From contig CAVZYX010000005.1 in the NCBI GenBank assembly GCA_963779645.1, positions 1,984,001 to 2,048,000 on the forward strand: a DNA stretch of 64,000 nt, given 5' to 3'. Every line of letters starts with the position of its first letter. Position 1 is the stretch's first letter. This DNA is from CALMBW01 sp963779645 (GTDB taxonomy: Bacteria > Actinomycetota > CADDZG01 > WHSQ01). Both the position numbers and the translations under genes were made by a program. Under the pieces are notes generated by a model. The model made no database searches. It was not told where the DNA came from and worked only from the letters and a program-made list of their open reading frames with translations. Positions 16,681 through 24,242 of this stretch are shown in pieces.

Positions 16681-17363
16681 TCCTCCTTCATGTCGAAGCG
16701 CAGGAGCAGCGGGTCTTCTTCTGTTGCCAGAGCCGTGGCCTCATACACGCGACGTCGACCCTTGGCCGTGACGGCGATGAGCCGAGCGGCGGGTTCGGCC
16801 GGGACTCGAGGGAAATGGAATCTTCCGCGGGAGTCGGTGTTGGTGAGCACATCCAGTTGTGGCAGCTCTACGCGTGCCATGGGAACGGGTAAATCGTCGG
16901 GGGTCACGACGAGCCCGTAGAGACTTGAAACAGTTGTTGGCAAGAACACTGCCTCTCTCACCTGCTTGGCCGGTGTCTCAGGTAATTCCTTTCGCACGGT
17001 CGCACTGAGAAGGAAGGAGGGCCGCGCCGCGATCCCAAATCCGTTCCAGATCGAAACTGGAACCGACCGTTGTTCGACCTCCCATTCCCGGTGCTCGAGC
17101 GCAGAAAAGAGCAGGTCACTCAACGTGGCGTGGGACTTAAGGGCGTCTTCACCTGCGACGGTGACCAGATAACGGGCGCGGAACTGAAGGGGAGCCCTCC
17201 GGGCCCCTCTACTAGGGGGGTCCGGTACTACCTCGAGTAGGTAGGCGTGGACCGTTGGCTTCTCGGCGTGCGCTGGGGGCTCCAGAGATATGGAAAAGCC
17301 TTTTGCAGCGGCCTTTGCCCAGGTCGTGATTTGGTTGTCGAGATCCTTAATGCCCGCCCCCAC
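16677..17363 (-). CDS. DUF4255/Pvc16-like tail terminator protein
   Basis: A 228-residue protein, first gene of the CIS operon. The N-terminal 140 residues fit DUF4255 (Pvc16 N-terminal family), the cap that ends the sheath and tube: a helix with LDNQITTWAKAA, then beta strands with YLLEVVPDPP and RYLVTVAGEDA, and LSDLLFSALEH. The remaining 80 residues resemble a carboxypeptidase-regulatory-like beta domain (GLVVTPDDLPVPMARVEL, TNTDSRGRFHFPRVP). GTG 17363 is the start. The combination is common in actinobacterial CIS loci. Confidence 0.85.
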   Translation of the reverse strand: MGAGIKDLDNQITTWAKAAAKGFSISLEPPAHAEKPTVHAYLLEVVPDPPSRGARRAPLQFRARYLVTVAGEDALKSHATLSDLLFSALEHREWEVEQRSVPVSIWNGFGIAARPSFLLSATVRKELPETPAKQVREAVFLPTTVSSLYGLVVTPDDLPVPMARVELPQLDVLTNTDSRGRFHFPRVPAEPAARLIAVTAKGRRRVYEATALATEEDPLLLRFDMKEE

Positions 17364-17445
17364 ACCGAAGAGCGCTGCCCGCGCCGCAGCACTGTTCCCG
17401 CGACATCATCTGAGCCAAGTCAGATTTGTCCCTTTTGCCTAATGC

Positions 17446-17475
17446 TTTCTACTCAGAGGGGGCCGAGCTAGTCAA
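17446..17475 (-). promoter_or_regulatory. Candidate promoter of the CIS operon
   Basis: On the minus strand TTGACT (17470-17475) and TAGAAA (17446-17451) are 18 bases apart, about 80 bases upstream of the GTG of the first CIS gene. The -35 matches the housekeeping consensus in five of six positions and the -10 in four. No other promoter-like pair was found in the 139-base gap. Confidence 0.35.
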
Positions 17476-17502
17476 GGCGATTCAGCTAGAAAAGGGGCGA
17501 GA

Positions 17503-18531
17503 CTATAGAACGTGACGCATACGGAGGGATTCCGGAAGGCTCCGCTCACCACCCTTGCCGATCTTGTCCTCCAGATATTCCCGGCCGAAGTCGGTCTTCA
17601 GTTCGATCCACATGGGGAGGTGGTCGGACATCTGGTAGGTCCGCCAGTCCTTGTAGTACCTGGTCTTCTTCGCGGCTGATGTCTTTTCCTTGTAGGCCTC
17701 ACCCATGGCTTTTTCATAGACAGACTCGTCCTCTTCTTTGTAGACATAGTCGAGGTAATTGAAGACCCCTGCTCGGGACTTATCCAGCTGGTCGTGGACG
17801 TCCGGCGTCATGAAGGCGATCTGGTCGAAGTGTTTTGACCTCAGGGTGTTAGACGGCAGGCCCATCAACTTTTCGGAGATGTGGAATCCGTTATCGGTTA
17901 GAGCCTTCAGAGTGGCATCACCGACTTTGAAGATGTTGAAATCGCCGAGCAGGATCATGTTCCGCGCCCAAGCGTGCTTGGAGGCAGCCTGTTCGGCCAG
18001 GAACGCGCCAAGATCCTGCAGTTCTCGAACGCGAACCGGGTCTTCGGCTACGGACTTGCCGTAGTAGATATGGGCCGAGCAGATCGTGAATTTGAACCAT
18101 CCTGCCCGGAAGCCCACCAAGAAGGGGGTCCGGGCGAACTGATCGGCGGCCTTCCCGCTCTTTCCATGGGAGGGCAGCACCACCTCTCCCGCCAGACCAC
18201 CGAAATTCACCTTGCGGGAGTCGTAAAGGAAAGCGATCCGTTCCCGGTTTCCAGCAACTCCCTTGGTCACGTCTGTGATCAGATGCTTCCACCACCCGCC
18301 CAGATAACCGAGCAGCTTGTCCAGGGCGTGGAGATCTTCATTCACCTCCTGTACTGCAACCAGATCGAAGGCATTGATGATCTCTGCGATGTAAAGAAGT
18401 GACTCACGATCGCGGGTCCCGTACTTGGTGGAGTCGAATTCTCGGATATTCCAAGTCGCCAGGAGAAGAGTTGCATCGACCGTGCGCTCCGGCACGCCTG
18501 AGGAGCGCAGACCTTCCTTTAAGGCCAACAA
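17503..18531 (-). CDS. Endonuclease/exonuclease/phosphatase (DNase I-like) family protein
   Basis: A 342-residue enzyme of the Mg-dependent EEP superfamily. Motifs in order: TWNIREF (metal Asn), QEVNED (metal Glu), SAHIYYG (catalytic His), LLGDFNI (Asp/Asn) and SDHLPMW (final Asp-His), so the active site is complete. No signal peptide. The frame stays open to 18600 and those 23 codons encode a plausible conserved start (IPFYFELKRNNPDD) but contain no ATG or GTG, so the true start may be lost to a base error and TTG 18531 is a fallback. It sits 140 bases upstream of the CIS operon on the same strand and could be a CIS cargo, or an unrelated DNase or phosphatase. Confidence 0.75.
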   Translation of the reverse strand: MLALKEGLRSSGVPERTVDATLLLATWNIREFDSTKYGTRDRESLLYIAEIINAFDLVAVQEVNEDLHALDKLLGYLGGWWKHLITDVTKGVAGNRERIAFLYDSRKVNFGGLAGEVVLPSHGKSGKAADQFARTPFLVGFRAGWFKFTICSAHIYYGKSVAEDPVRVRELQDLGAFLAEQAASKHAWARNMILLGDFNIFKVGDATLKALTDNGFHISEKLMGLPSNTLRSKHFDQIAFMTPDVHDQLDKSRAGVFNYLDYVYKEEDESVYEKAMGEAYKEKTSAAKKTRYYKDWRTYQMSDHLPMWIELKTDFGREYLEDKIGKGGERSLPESLRMRHVL

Positions 18532-18736
18532 TCTCTCGGCAGTTCTACGGTCGTCTGGATTGTTCCTCTTGAGTTCGAAGTAGAAGGGGATAGCTGGGTC
18601 CTAACGTCCAAAGTTGCCCCGACTTTGAAGAATCTTCCGCTCCGCTGCCCGCGATGAGTTGCGACATCGTAGACGAAAGTCCATCCTTGGGCCAGCGGAT
18701 GCGAGAACGTCTAGTGAAGGCGGCAACACTCTCACC

Positions 18737-20479
18737 ATGAATCACCCGCGGGTATTTGTGCCTGCAGTCACCCTATTGGCTGCTCTCTGCTTACTGAATG
18801 GAGGGAACGCGTTTGGTTCTGCGCAGGCAGAGCCGACGCTATCCGTCACGCCAGGGTCGGGGACACCGGCGACAGAAGTAGGGGCGGCGGGGAGCGGTTT
18901 CGACTGTATGGGTTTCGACGATGTCGGTCCCACACACGTTGACCTCCTCTGGGACGACAAACTGGAGCTTGGCGAGTTCGAGGCAGCTGACGGCAGTTTC
19001 GAGGGCCTTTTCTCCGTCCCCGAGGGCGCTTTCCCGGGTGACCATCTGATCGCCGCCCGGTGTGCCAACGACCCCGATGAGGTCGGTTTCGCAACCTTCA
19101 CCGTGGCCGATACGGCCCTGTTGTCGCCCGCCGACGAGCTGGCGCTCAGTCCGAGCGTCGGTCGGCCTTCCGTGGAGGTCGCCGTGAGCGGAACCGCCCT
19201 TGGTTGCAAGAGCGAGTTCGATGTTGTCACGGTGCAGGTGTTGTGGGATGACGAACAGGAGCTAGGCAGATTCATAACTGAACTCGACGGGACCTACGAT
19301 GGTGTCGTCACCGTCCCGGAGGGCTCGCCCCCCGGCGGCCACCTGATCACCGCCCGCTGCGCTGTCAATCCCGACGTGGCAGTCCGCGCACCCTTCATGG
19401 TGGTCGAACCAATACCCGATCCTTCGGGTTCTCCGGGAGGGCCATCGACGCCGAGGCCGGAGCAGATCGGACGTGGTGCGCCGCCGTCGGTTGAGCGTGA
19501 CGGGGGCCGGTCGCTCTTTCCTTCGGCGGTAGCCTCTCTCTCTGAGATTGACACAAGCGCGCAGAGGCTTCTTGCCTCCCTGGCCCTGACGCTGCTGCTC
19601 ATATTGTTGATCGGCTTTCCATCGGAGCTATTCGACAGGACATTCGAGGAGAACTACGAGGAGATCACACGTTTTCTCAGACACTTTCGTCGAGGACTTC
19701 GAGGTTTTCGGGTTCCTTCTGCGCTTCAGTTCGCAGGTTTCTCGGTCATCGCCGCAGGGCTGATGAGCCTCGTAGATCCAGCTGCTGCCGCGGATCGGAA
19801 GACCTTTGCGCTGATGCTGGGTTTGCTAGGCGCGGTAGCCGTCAATACGCTGGCCTATTCGTGGCCGCCTGAGGCCTACTCTCGAGGCATCTCCGGCACG
19901 AGACGGAGGTTCCGAACGCTACCCGCGGCCCTGCTGATCGCGGCATTGCTGGTACTGCTTTCGCGCGTCGCAGCTTTTACACCGGGTTATGTCTACGGTC
20001 TGGTTGGTGGATACGCGAGCGTCGAGCTGACGTTGTCCAGAAAGCACCAAGGGAGGGCCGTGTTGTTCGGGGCGCTGTCCACCCTGATGCTCGGAGCCGT
20101 GGCGTGGTTGCTGTGGGGGCCTGTCGATCATGCAATCGAGACGTCCGATCCGAGCTTCGGGCTTTTGGTTGCAGATGCTTTCCTGGCTGGGACCTTCACT
20201 GTTGGAGTTGAGATGGTGCTCTTTGCGCTGGTGCCACTCCGATTCTTGGACGGGATGAAACTCGCTGATTGGAACCGTGGCGTGTGGTTCGTTGTCTACG
20301 GAAGTGCAGCTTTCCTCTTTACTTACGTGATGTTTGGGAGTCGAGCCGAGGAAGCAATGACCCTGGGCCCGGGCGCAGCCGTTCGGATGTTGGTTCTCTT
20401 CCTGATCTTTGGGGCTGCGTCGATCGCTTTCTGGGGGTTCTTCGCCCTACGTCACCGCGGTGCAGTTTCTCCCTCGTGA
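18737..20479 (+). CDS. FGLLP-type membrane protein with signal peptide and Ig-like repeats
   Basis: A 580-residue protein from ATG 18737. Residues 1-30 are a signal peptide. Two related Ig-like repeats follow (about residues 35-120 and 130-225), each with a VPEGAFPGDHLI or VPEGSPPGGHLI motif and paired Cys. After a Pro-rich linker (225-260) come about eight transmembrane helices to the C-terminus. The helical part contains PSFGLLVADAFLAGTF and ALVPLRFLDG, the signature of the proteins annotated as FGLLP motif-containing membrane proteins in Streptomyces. It is divergent from the nuclease gene and flanks the CIS island, so an envelope partner is likely, but its function is unknown. Confidence 0.75.
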   Translation: MNHPRVFVPAVTLLAALCLLNGGNAFGSAQAEPTLSVTPGSGTPATEVGAAGSGFDCMGFDDVGPTHVDLLWDDKLELGEFEAADGSFEGLFSVPEGAFPGDHLIAARCANDPDEVGFATFTVADTALLSPADELALSPSVGRPSVEVAVSGTALGCKSEFDVVTVQVLWDDEQELGRFITELDGTYDGVVTVPEGSPPGGHLITARCAVNPDVAVRAPFMVVEPIPDPSGSPGGPSTPRPEQIGRGAPPSVERDGGRSLFPSAVASLSEIDTSAQRLLASLALTLLLILLIGFPSELFDRTFEENYEEITRFLRHFRRGLRGFRVPSALQFAGFSVIAAGLMSLVDPAAAADRKTFALMLGLLGAVAVNTLAYSWPPEAYSRGISGTRRRFRTLPAALLIAALLVLLSRVAAFTPGYVYGLVGGYASVELTLSRKHQGRAVLFGALSTLMLGAVAWLLWGPVDHAIETSDPSFGLLVADAFLAGTFTVGVEMVLFALVPLRFLDGMKLADWNRGVWFVVYGSAAFLFTYVMFGSRAEEAMTLGPGAAVRMLVLFLIFGAASIAFWGFFALRHRGAVSPS

Positions 20480-20534
20480 CCAGGGTGTGTGAACTCCGTC
20501 GATGAGTGGGATTCAAGATTCTGGCCCGGACCTC

Positions 20535-20700
20535 TTATGCGGCTAGGCCCAGCACGTCGCCAAATGCTTCGTCCACCGCCTTGAGATCCTCGCGAGAAAC
20601 GCGGCCGACGCCATCTTCGAGAAGGCTCGTGTCCAAGGTTAGGAGTCTTCCGGCTCAAAGGACGGACCGCTTTTCACGTCGCACCCATCCAGTCATGGAT
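20535..20700 (-). pseudogene. Remnant of a MazF/PemK-like toxin C-terminus
   Basis: On the minus strand an open stretch ending at a TAA (20535-20537) encodes LLTLDTSLLEDGVGRVSREDL followed by VDEAF and VLGLA, which is how many MazF/PemK-type toxins end. Immediately upstream the frame has a stop, and a related piece (HDWMGAT, KRSVL) lies in neighbouring frames. No N-terminal MazF core was found. It is therefore a decayed or frameshifted copy. No antitoxin was seen. Confidence 0.4.
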
Positions 20701-20798
20701 CAAGACGTCCCCCATGCCCGGTCGGTCGACTGATCGGTGTTTACCGGGCTCGCTATGCCATGGAACAAGTATGGCGGTCCGATACTTCAGAAAGGTGA

Positions 20799-21032
20799 AT
20801 GGGCCGAACTAGGGGAACTGCTCGCCGGAGCTGTTCGCTGGTCCTGGCGCTCGTGACGATCGACCGGTCGCTAACGGAGTATGCGATCGACAACGCAGGG
20901 CCCGACGTGAAAGCGAAGGACATCGATAAGGCGTTAGAGCAGCTCTCGAAGGGAGATGCGGAGGCCGCCGGGGGCAAGTTCGAAAATGCCATCGAGCACT
21001 ATAAGCACGCTTGGGAGAAGGTCACCAAGTAG
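20799..21032 (+). pseudogene. C-terminal fragment of a secreted protein
   Basis: A 77-residue reading frame whose last 60 residues (SLTEYAIDNA, DKALEQLSKGDAEAAGGKFENAIEHYKHAWEKV) are the typical helical C-terminus of longer actinobacterial extracellular proteins, where an Ala-rich repeat precedes IEHYK-AW. The expected large N-terminal domain and signal peptide are absent; the 5-prime part is basic and not convincing. I read it as a truncated relic. It ends 18 bases before a convergent gene. Confidence 0.45.
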
Positions 21033-21050
21033 GGACCAGCGTCGTCCTAG

Positions 21051-21947
21051 CTAGCGGGGCTGCCAATCGGCGAAGGAGAGCCACGCGTTCTTCTTGGCCT
21101 TCTTGAACATCTGCGTGTCTTTGGTTTCAAGGTCGAAAGCCTTGAAGCTGCCCCGATGGGTGAAGAGGAGAGTCGTCCCATCGGGCGACAAGGTCGGTTC
21201 GAAACCCCCCTTCACGATCTTCTTGCGATGGGATCCGTCCCTGCGAACCGAGAAGATCGTCGGTTCGTCGTTCTTATCGAGAGCAACGTAGAAGATCCTC
21301 TTCCCGGTGGGGTACCAGTCGAGTTCCTGGACGCGATGAGTCCGGGTGCTCCTCACCGCCACGCGCTTGCGGTTCCCGCGCGGCCCAGTTACAACGAGTC
21401 CCTTCTTGCCCTTGGCCTCTCCCTGATAGGCGATCTTGCCTAAGGCGCTCCAAGCAGGGTAGAGACCCCCTTCGGCAATCATCTCCAGCTCTCCGGTCTC
21501 GAGTTCGTAGACACAGATCCCCTGATCGCTACCTTCCTTGCAAACCATCACCAACCGCTCCCCGGATGGCGACCAGTCGGGGTCCTTCGTATCGCCGTCC
21601 ACGGAGATCGTCTCGATGTCACTTCCGTCGGCCTGTGCCAGACAGAGATCCACCCGGTTGTCCCCGCTCATCTGGCAAGTGAACGCCAACCGAGAGCCGT
21701 CGGGGGAGAAGGCGGGGATGCCCGGCTCGTAGGAGTGATCTATCAGCACCTGCTCGTCGCTGCCGTCGGCCGCGACCGAGGCGATGTAGTACTCGTTCTC
21801 CTCGAACTCCTGGAGAGCGAAGTAAGCAACCCGGCCGTTCGAGCCGGGATGGGCGGCCTCCACGGGCGTCGCGGCCCAGAGCCCGCTTGCCGCCAGGGCG
21901 ACGATCGCAGAACTACGTAGGATGAGTTGTCCCAAATGTGCATTCAT
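21051..21947 (-). CDS. Secreted TolB-like (PD40) beta-propeller protein
   Basis: A 298-residue protein with a signal peptide (residues 1-32, cleavage near PVEAAH) followed by a propeller of TolB/PD40 blades. Repeats of the FSPDGSRLAF, WSPSGERLVMV, WYPTGKRIFYVA and LSPDGTTLLF type recur about every 40 residues, and ASVAADGSDE- and QADGSDIE-type strands lie between. No peptidase or lipase domain is attached. ATG 21947 is preferred; ATG 21983 would add twelve residues before the signal peptide. It is one of three such secreted propellers in the window. Role unknown, probably extracellular binding. Confidence 0.8.
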   Translation of the reverse strand: MNAHLGQLILRSSAIVALAASGLWAATPVEAAHPGSNGRVAYFALQEFEENEYYIASVAADGSDEQVLIDHSYEPGIPAFSPDGSRLAFTCQMSGDNRVDLCLAQADGSDIETISVDGDTKDPDWSPSGERLVMVCKEGSDQGICVYELETGELEMIAEGGLYPAWSALGKIAYQGEAKGKKGLVVTGPRGNRKRVAVRSTRTHRVQELDWYPTGKRIFYVALDKNDEPTIFSVRRDGSHRKKIVKGGFEPTLSPDGTTLLFTHRGSFKAFDLETKDTQMFKKAKKNAWLSFADWQPR

Positions 21948-22136
21948 GTCCGTGAGACTACCGAGGGTTGCAGACCGTTCCATCCCCGTCTGATCTCTTT
22001 GCCCCGCAGGTCAAGCAACGCGCGTGGATGAGGCTAGGTTCCGTCGAACAGCCGCTAGGCAATCAGGGCTATTCCAAAGCGAGCGATCGACGCATAGCGT
22101 CTGACGAGCGGATCAAGCGATGTGAAGGGAGCCTCG

Positions 22137-22556
22137 ATGAGACGACTTGTTGCGATGGGGGTGGCGTTGGGACTGGCGGGAGCGGTCCTGGCGGGTCCCG
22201 CATCGGGTGGTCAGCAAGGTTACGCGCAGTATCCAGGATCCGTGAAGCAGGGCAAGAGGCTGACGATCACCGTGACGAACTGCATGTCGGGGAAGGGCTT
22301 CGATGCCGTCATCGACGTCGCGCTGGTGGATGACGATGGGGAAGGGGAGGCCGCGCACGAGAAGCGTTACGACGCCGACCCCAGCGGAACCACCAAGATC
22401 AAGGTCAAGATCAAGAAGAAGAGGTTCCAGCCGGCCCCCTACGCTGGTTTCACTCGCTGTCAGCACCTCTTCGATGGCGAGGAGGAGGAGGGCACGTGGT
22501 GGACCGACGAGGACGGGTTCAAGGTTCGGAAACGGAAACCGTCCGACGCCGCTTGA
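22137..22556 (+). CDS. Small secreted protein
   Basis: A 139-residue protein with a clear signal peptide (MRRLVAMGVALGLAG to about PASGG) and a mature part of about 110 residues that looks like a compact beta sandwich: VTVTNC-type strand, a KIKVKIKKKRF basic strand, and two Cys that could form a disulfide. ATG 22137 follows GAAGGGAGCC at good spacing; a GTG at 22122 lies upstream in the same frame. No family recognised. It stands alone with gaps on both sides. Confidence 0.7.
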   Translation: MRRLVAMGVALGLAGAVLAGPASGGQQGYAQYPGSVKQGKRLTITVTNCMSGKGFDAVIDVALVDDDGEGEAAHEKRYDADPSGTTKIKVKIKKKRFQPAPYAGFTRCQHLFDGEEEEGTWWTDEDGFKVRKRKPSDAA

Positions 22557-22754
22557 TCATCTCGTAGGCTGATCCATCGCCCGACTCGCGACCCGTTCGG
22601 GAGATTTGACCCGATGCGGCTTTTGACCTCCCTCGCCCCGATGAGAGGCTCGAACCTGTAGCCAACATCAATGGGAGGGTTAAGAGTGACATCGAGGAGC
22701 CGCGCATCATGGCATGGACCGTTCTGTTGCCTAGGAGAGGCGTGGGGTATCGGT

Positions 22755-22979
22755 CTAGGAGGCTCGGTGCGTCTCTAGGTGAGACCGGAGTTGAGCCGAG
22801 AGAGCGTCCATCCGATTGGAGAGAGAATCGAAGCGGGCGTCGAACCTTGAGCTAAGGGAATCGATCCTGCCGCCTAGGGAATCGATCTTGTGCCCAAGAT
22901 AAAAGAGGGCGCCGAGCATCGTGAATAGGGAAGCACCAAGCAAAGCAAGTGCAGTCCAAGCAAACTCTTCCATCGGCAT
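22755..22979 (-). CDS. Small membrane protein with coiled coil
   Basis: A 74-residue protein: one transmembrane helix (residues 7-28) followed by a heptad-rich coiled coil built from repeated IDSLGGR, IDSLSSR, FDSLSNR and MDALSAQ units. The seven-residue periodicity is perfect over about 35 residues. Similar mini-proteins occur widely with unknown role. No neighbour suggests a function. Confidence 0.7.
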   Translation of the reverse strand: MPMEEFAWTALALLGASLFTMLGALFYLGHKIDSLGGRIDSLSSRFDARFDSLSNRMDALSAQLRSHLETHRAS

Positions 22980-23098
22980 CGCCTTTCAGTCTACTTCCGT
23001 GCGCTACGGAGCGTAGGTGGCAGGTGCGACAGAAAGCGGGAGTGGATCATGCGTATAGCGCGAAAAGTCGTCGAGCTTCCGGTCGCGCTGAACGCCCT

Positions 23099-23329
23099 TT
23101 AGCCGGCTTGCGACGAGCTCTCGTCTTCCTTCCAAGCTGGTTCAGCGGAGCCGTGTAGGACGACAGGGTCGATATCTGCGCCGTTCGGCCACACCGTCGT
23201 GCCGCCCTCTACCTTCTCTTGACGAAAGAGGTCCGGGTCTTCCCGCAGGGGCTCGAACACAGGGCCTCGCAGAAGGTCGTCGAGATCGACGTCTCGTTGG
23301 GAGCCATCGCTGAACCAGATCCTCAGCAC
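23099..23329 (-). CDS. DUF2442 domain protein
   Basis: A 76-residue protein with the DUF2442 pattern: an N-terminal strand (RIWFSDGSQRDVDL), GPVFEPLREDPDLF and a WPNGADIDP motif. DUF2442 genes usually sit directly downstream of DUF4160 genes, as here, and the pair is treated as a putative toxin-antitoxin-like or regulatory unit. GTG 23329 is the start. This member has a somewhat extended C-terminus. Confidence 0.75.
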   Translation of the reverse strand: MLRIWFSDGSQRDVDLDDLLRGPVFEPLREDPDLFRQEKVEGGTTVWPNGADIDPVVLHGSAEPAWKEDESSSQAG

Positions 23330-23381
23330 GAAGCCTCAAGAGGGGTTGGCCTTTGTAACGCGAACGAGCGAGGGATCTTCT

Positions 23382-23541
23382 TCATCTCAACGGCTCAATC
23401 TTATCAAGCCGTTGAGCCGTTCTTGCTTTCTCCCAATTGTCTAGCGCATGTACTCCCGTACTCGGCGTGGAAATGAGCAGGGCAGTGGTCATCGTGAAAA
23501 AGCCAGATCACGATTCCGCAGAACTCACTGATCCGAAGCAT
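23382..23541 (-). pseudogene. Internally deleted DUF4160 gene
   Basis: From ATG 23541 the minus strand encodes MLRISEFCGIVIWLFHDDH followed by HFHAEYG, the N-terminal half of DUF4160. In a second frame ending at TGA 23382-23384 it encodes DNWEKARTAQRLDKIEPLR, the family's C-terminal helix. The 25-35 residues normally between them are missing, so this is an internal deletion plus frame change, not a single-base error. The downstream DUF2442 partner is intact. The C-terminal codons also contain a 10-base inverted repeat (23389-23398 and 23412-23421). Confidence 0.65.
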
Positions 23542-23599
23542 CGCGTCACGTCATTCACCCGGTACGACAGGAAATACGTGCGGTGACTGGGGTGTGGGC

Positions 23600-23620
23600 A
23601 TCCCATTCGCAGTGGGATTC
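23600..23620. repeat. Short hairpin element, copy 1
   Basis: ATCCCA and TGGGAT arms around a nine-base centre. A near-identical 21-base element occurs at 30210-30230, differing only in the loop. It lies between the DUF4160 remnant and the 3-prime end of the next minus-strand gene. Confidence 0.35.
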
Positions 23621-23693
23621 CATGCAATCGGTCGCGGACAGCGCCGTGTCTTTTTGTCCGAGGGGTCAGAAGCTCGAGCGCGTCAGCGTGGGC

Positions 23694-24231
23694 TCAAACA
23701 GGAGGTATTGACAGATGGAATGTCCAATACCCGCCTTGGGACCCCCCACAGCCCTCGAAGTCCCTCCATGCGCCGTACAACCTTAAATAGTTGTCGTTTG
23801 AGTAGGGGGGAGAGAACCTCACCCGCCACTTGTCACCGCTCTTCTTCAGCGAGTATTCGACCAGTTCTCCAGATCCCACTGGTTGGCCTTGCTGGTCGAC
23901 TGCCATCCAAGCCTTAAGACTGAGCTTTTTGGGCTTCTGGCGCTTGCGAATGGTTATCCAAACATCCTCGCCGCTTTTGCTCTCCAATGAGTTGGTGGGG
24001 AACTCAAAAGGTCCGACCGCGTCCATGCCGACGCATCCATTGCCCGAAGTTGTGGTCCACCAATAGTGGTAGTTGTTGCCCTTCTGTCTGGCGTCGGCCG
24101 TTCGAAGGAAGGCTGAGTGGGGGCTTGTGATCATGGGCCCAGCCAGAGGGGATGCCGCCGGGCAGGAGACCGCAAAGCAAGGCGGCACAACAGCAAAGGA
24201 CGACTCCCCTCTGGATCGGGCGCACGCTCAA
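23694..24231 (-). CDS. Secreted protein, frameshifted in a C run
   Basis: The signal peptide (SVRPIQRGVVLCCCAALLCG to about GWAH) is read from ATG 24231. The mature domain is in the next frame and begins after a run of five C on the coding strand (24119-24123); dropping one C joins them as one 178-residue protein. The mature part has many aromatic residues (NYHYWWTTTSGNGCVGMD), three Cys and Gly-rich turns, and looks like a beta-rich extracellular domain of unknown family. It is followed in the same direction by no close gene; the metalloprotease gene upstream ends 11 bases before its start. Confidence 0.65.
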
Positions 24232-24242
24232 TCACCCATGTA

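Noticed and set aside
6155..17363. Prophage or type VI secretion system
   Set aside because: No capsid, terminase, integrase, TssJLM or ClpV genes. The Pvc16-like cap, LysM adaptor, gp25 and J/I baseplate order fits a contractile injection system.
22519..22710. 63-residue minus-strand frame
   Set aside because: Low-complexity Ser/Arg composition, no ribosome site and no family resemblance.
23389..23421. Rho-independent terminator (10-base inverted repeat)
   Set aside because: The repeat lies within the C-terminal codons of the DUF4160 remnant and has no T tract.
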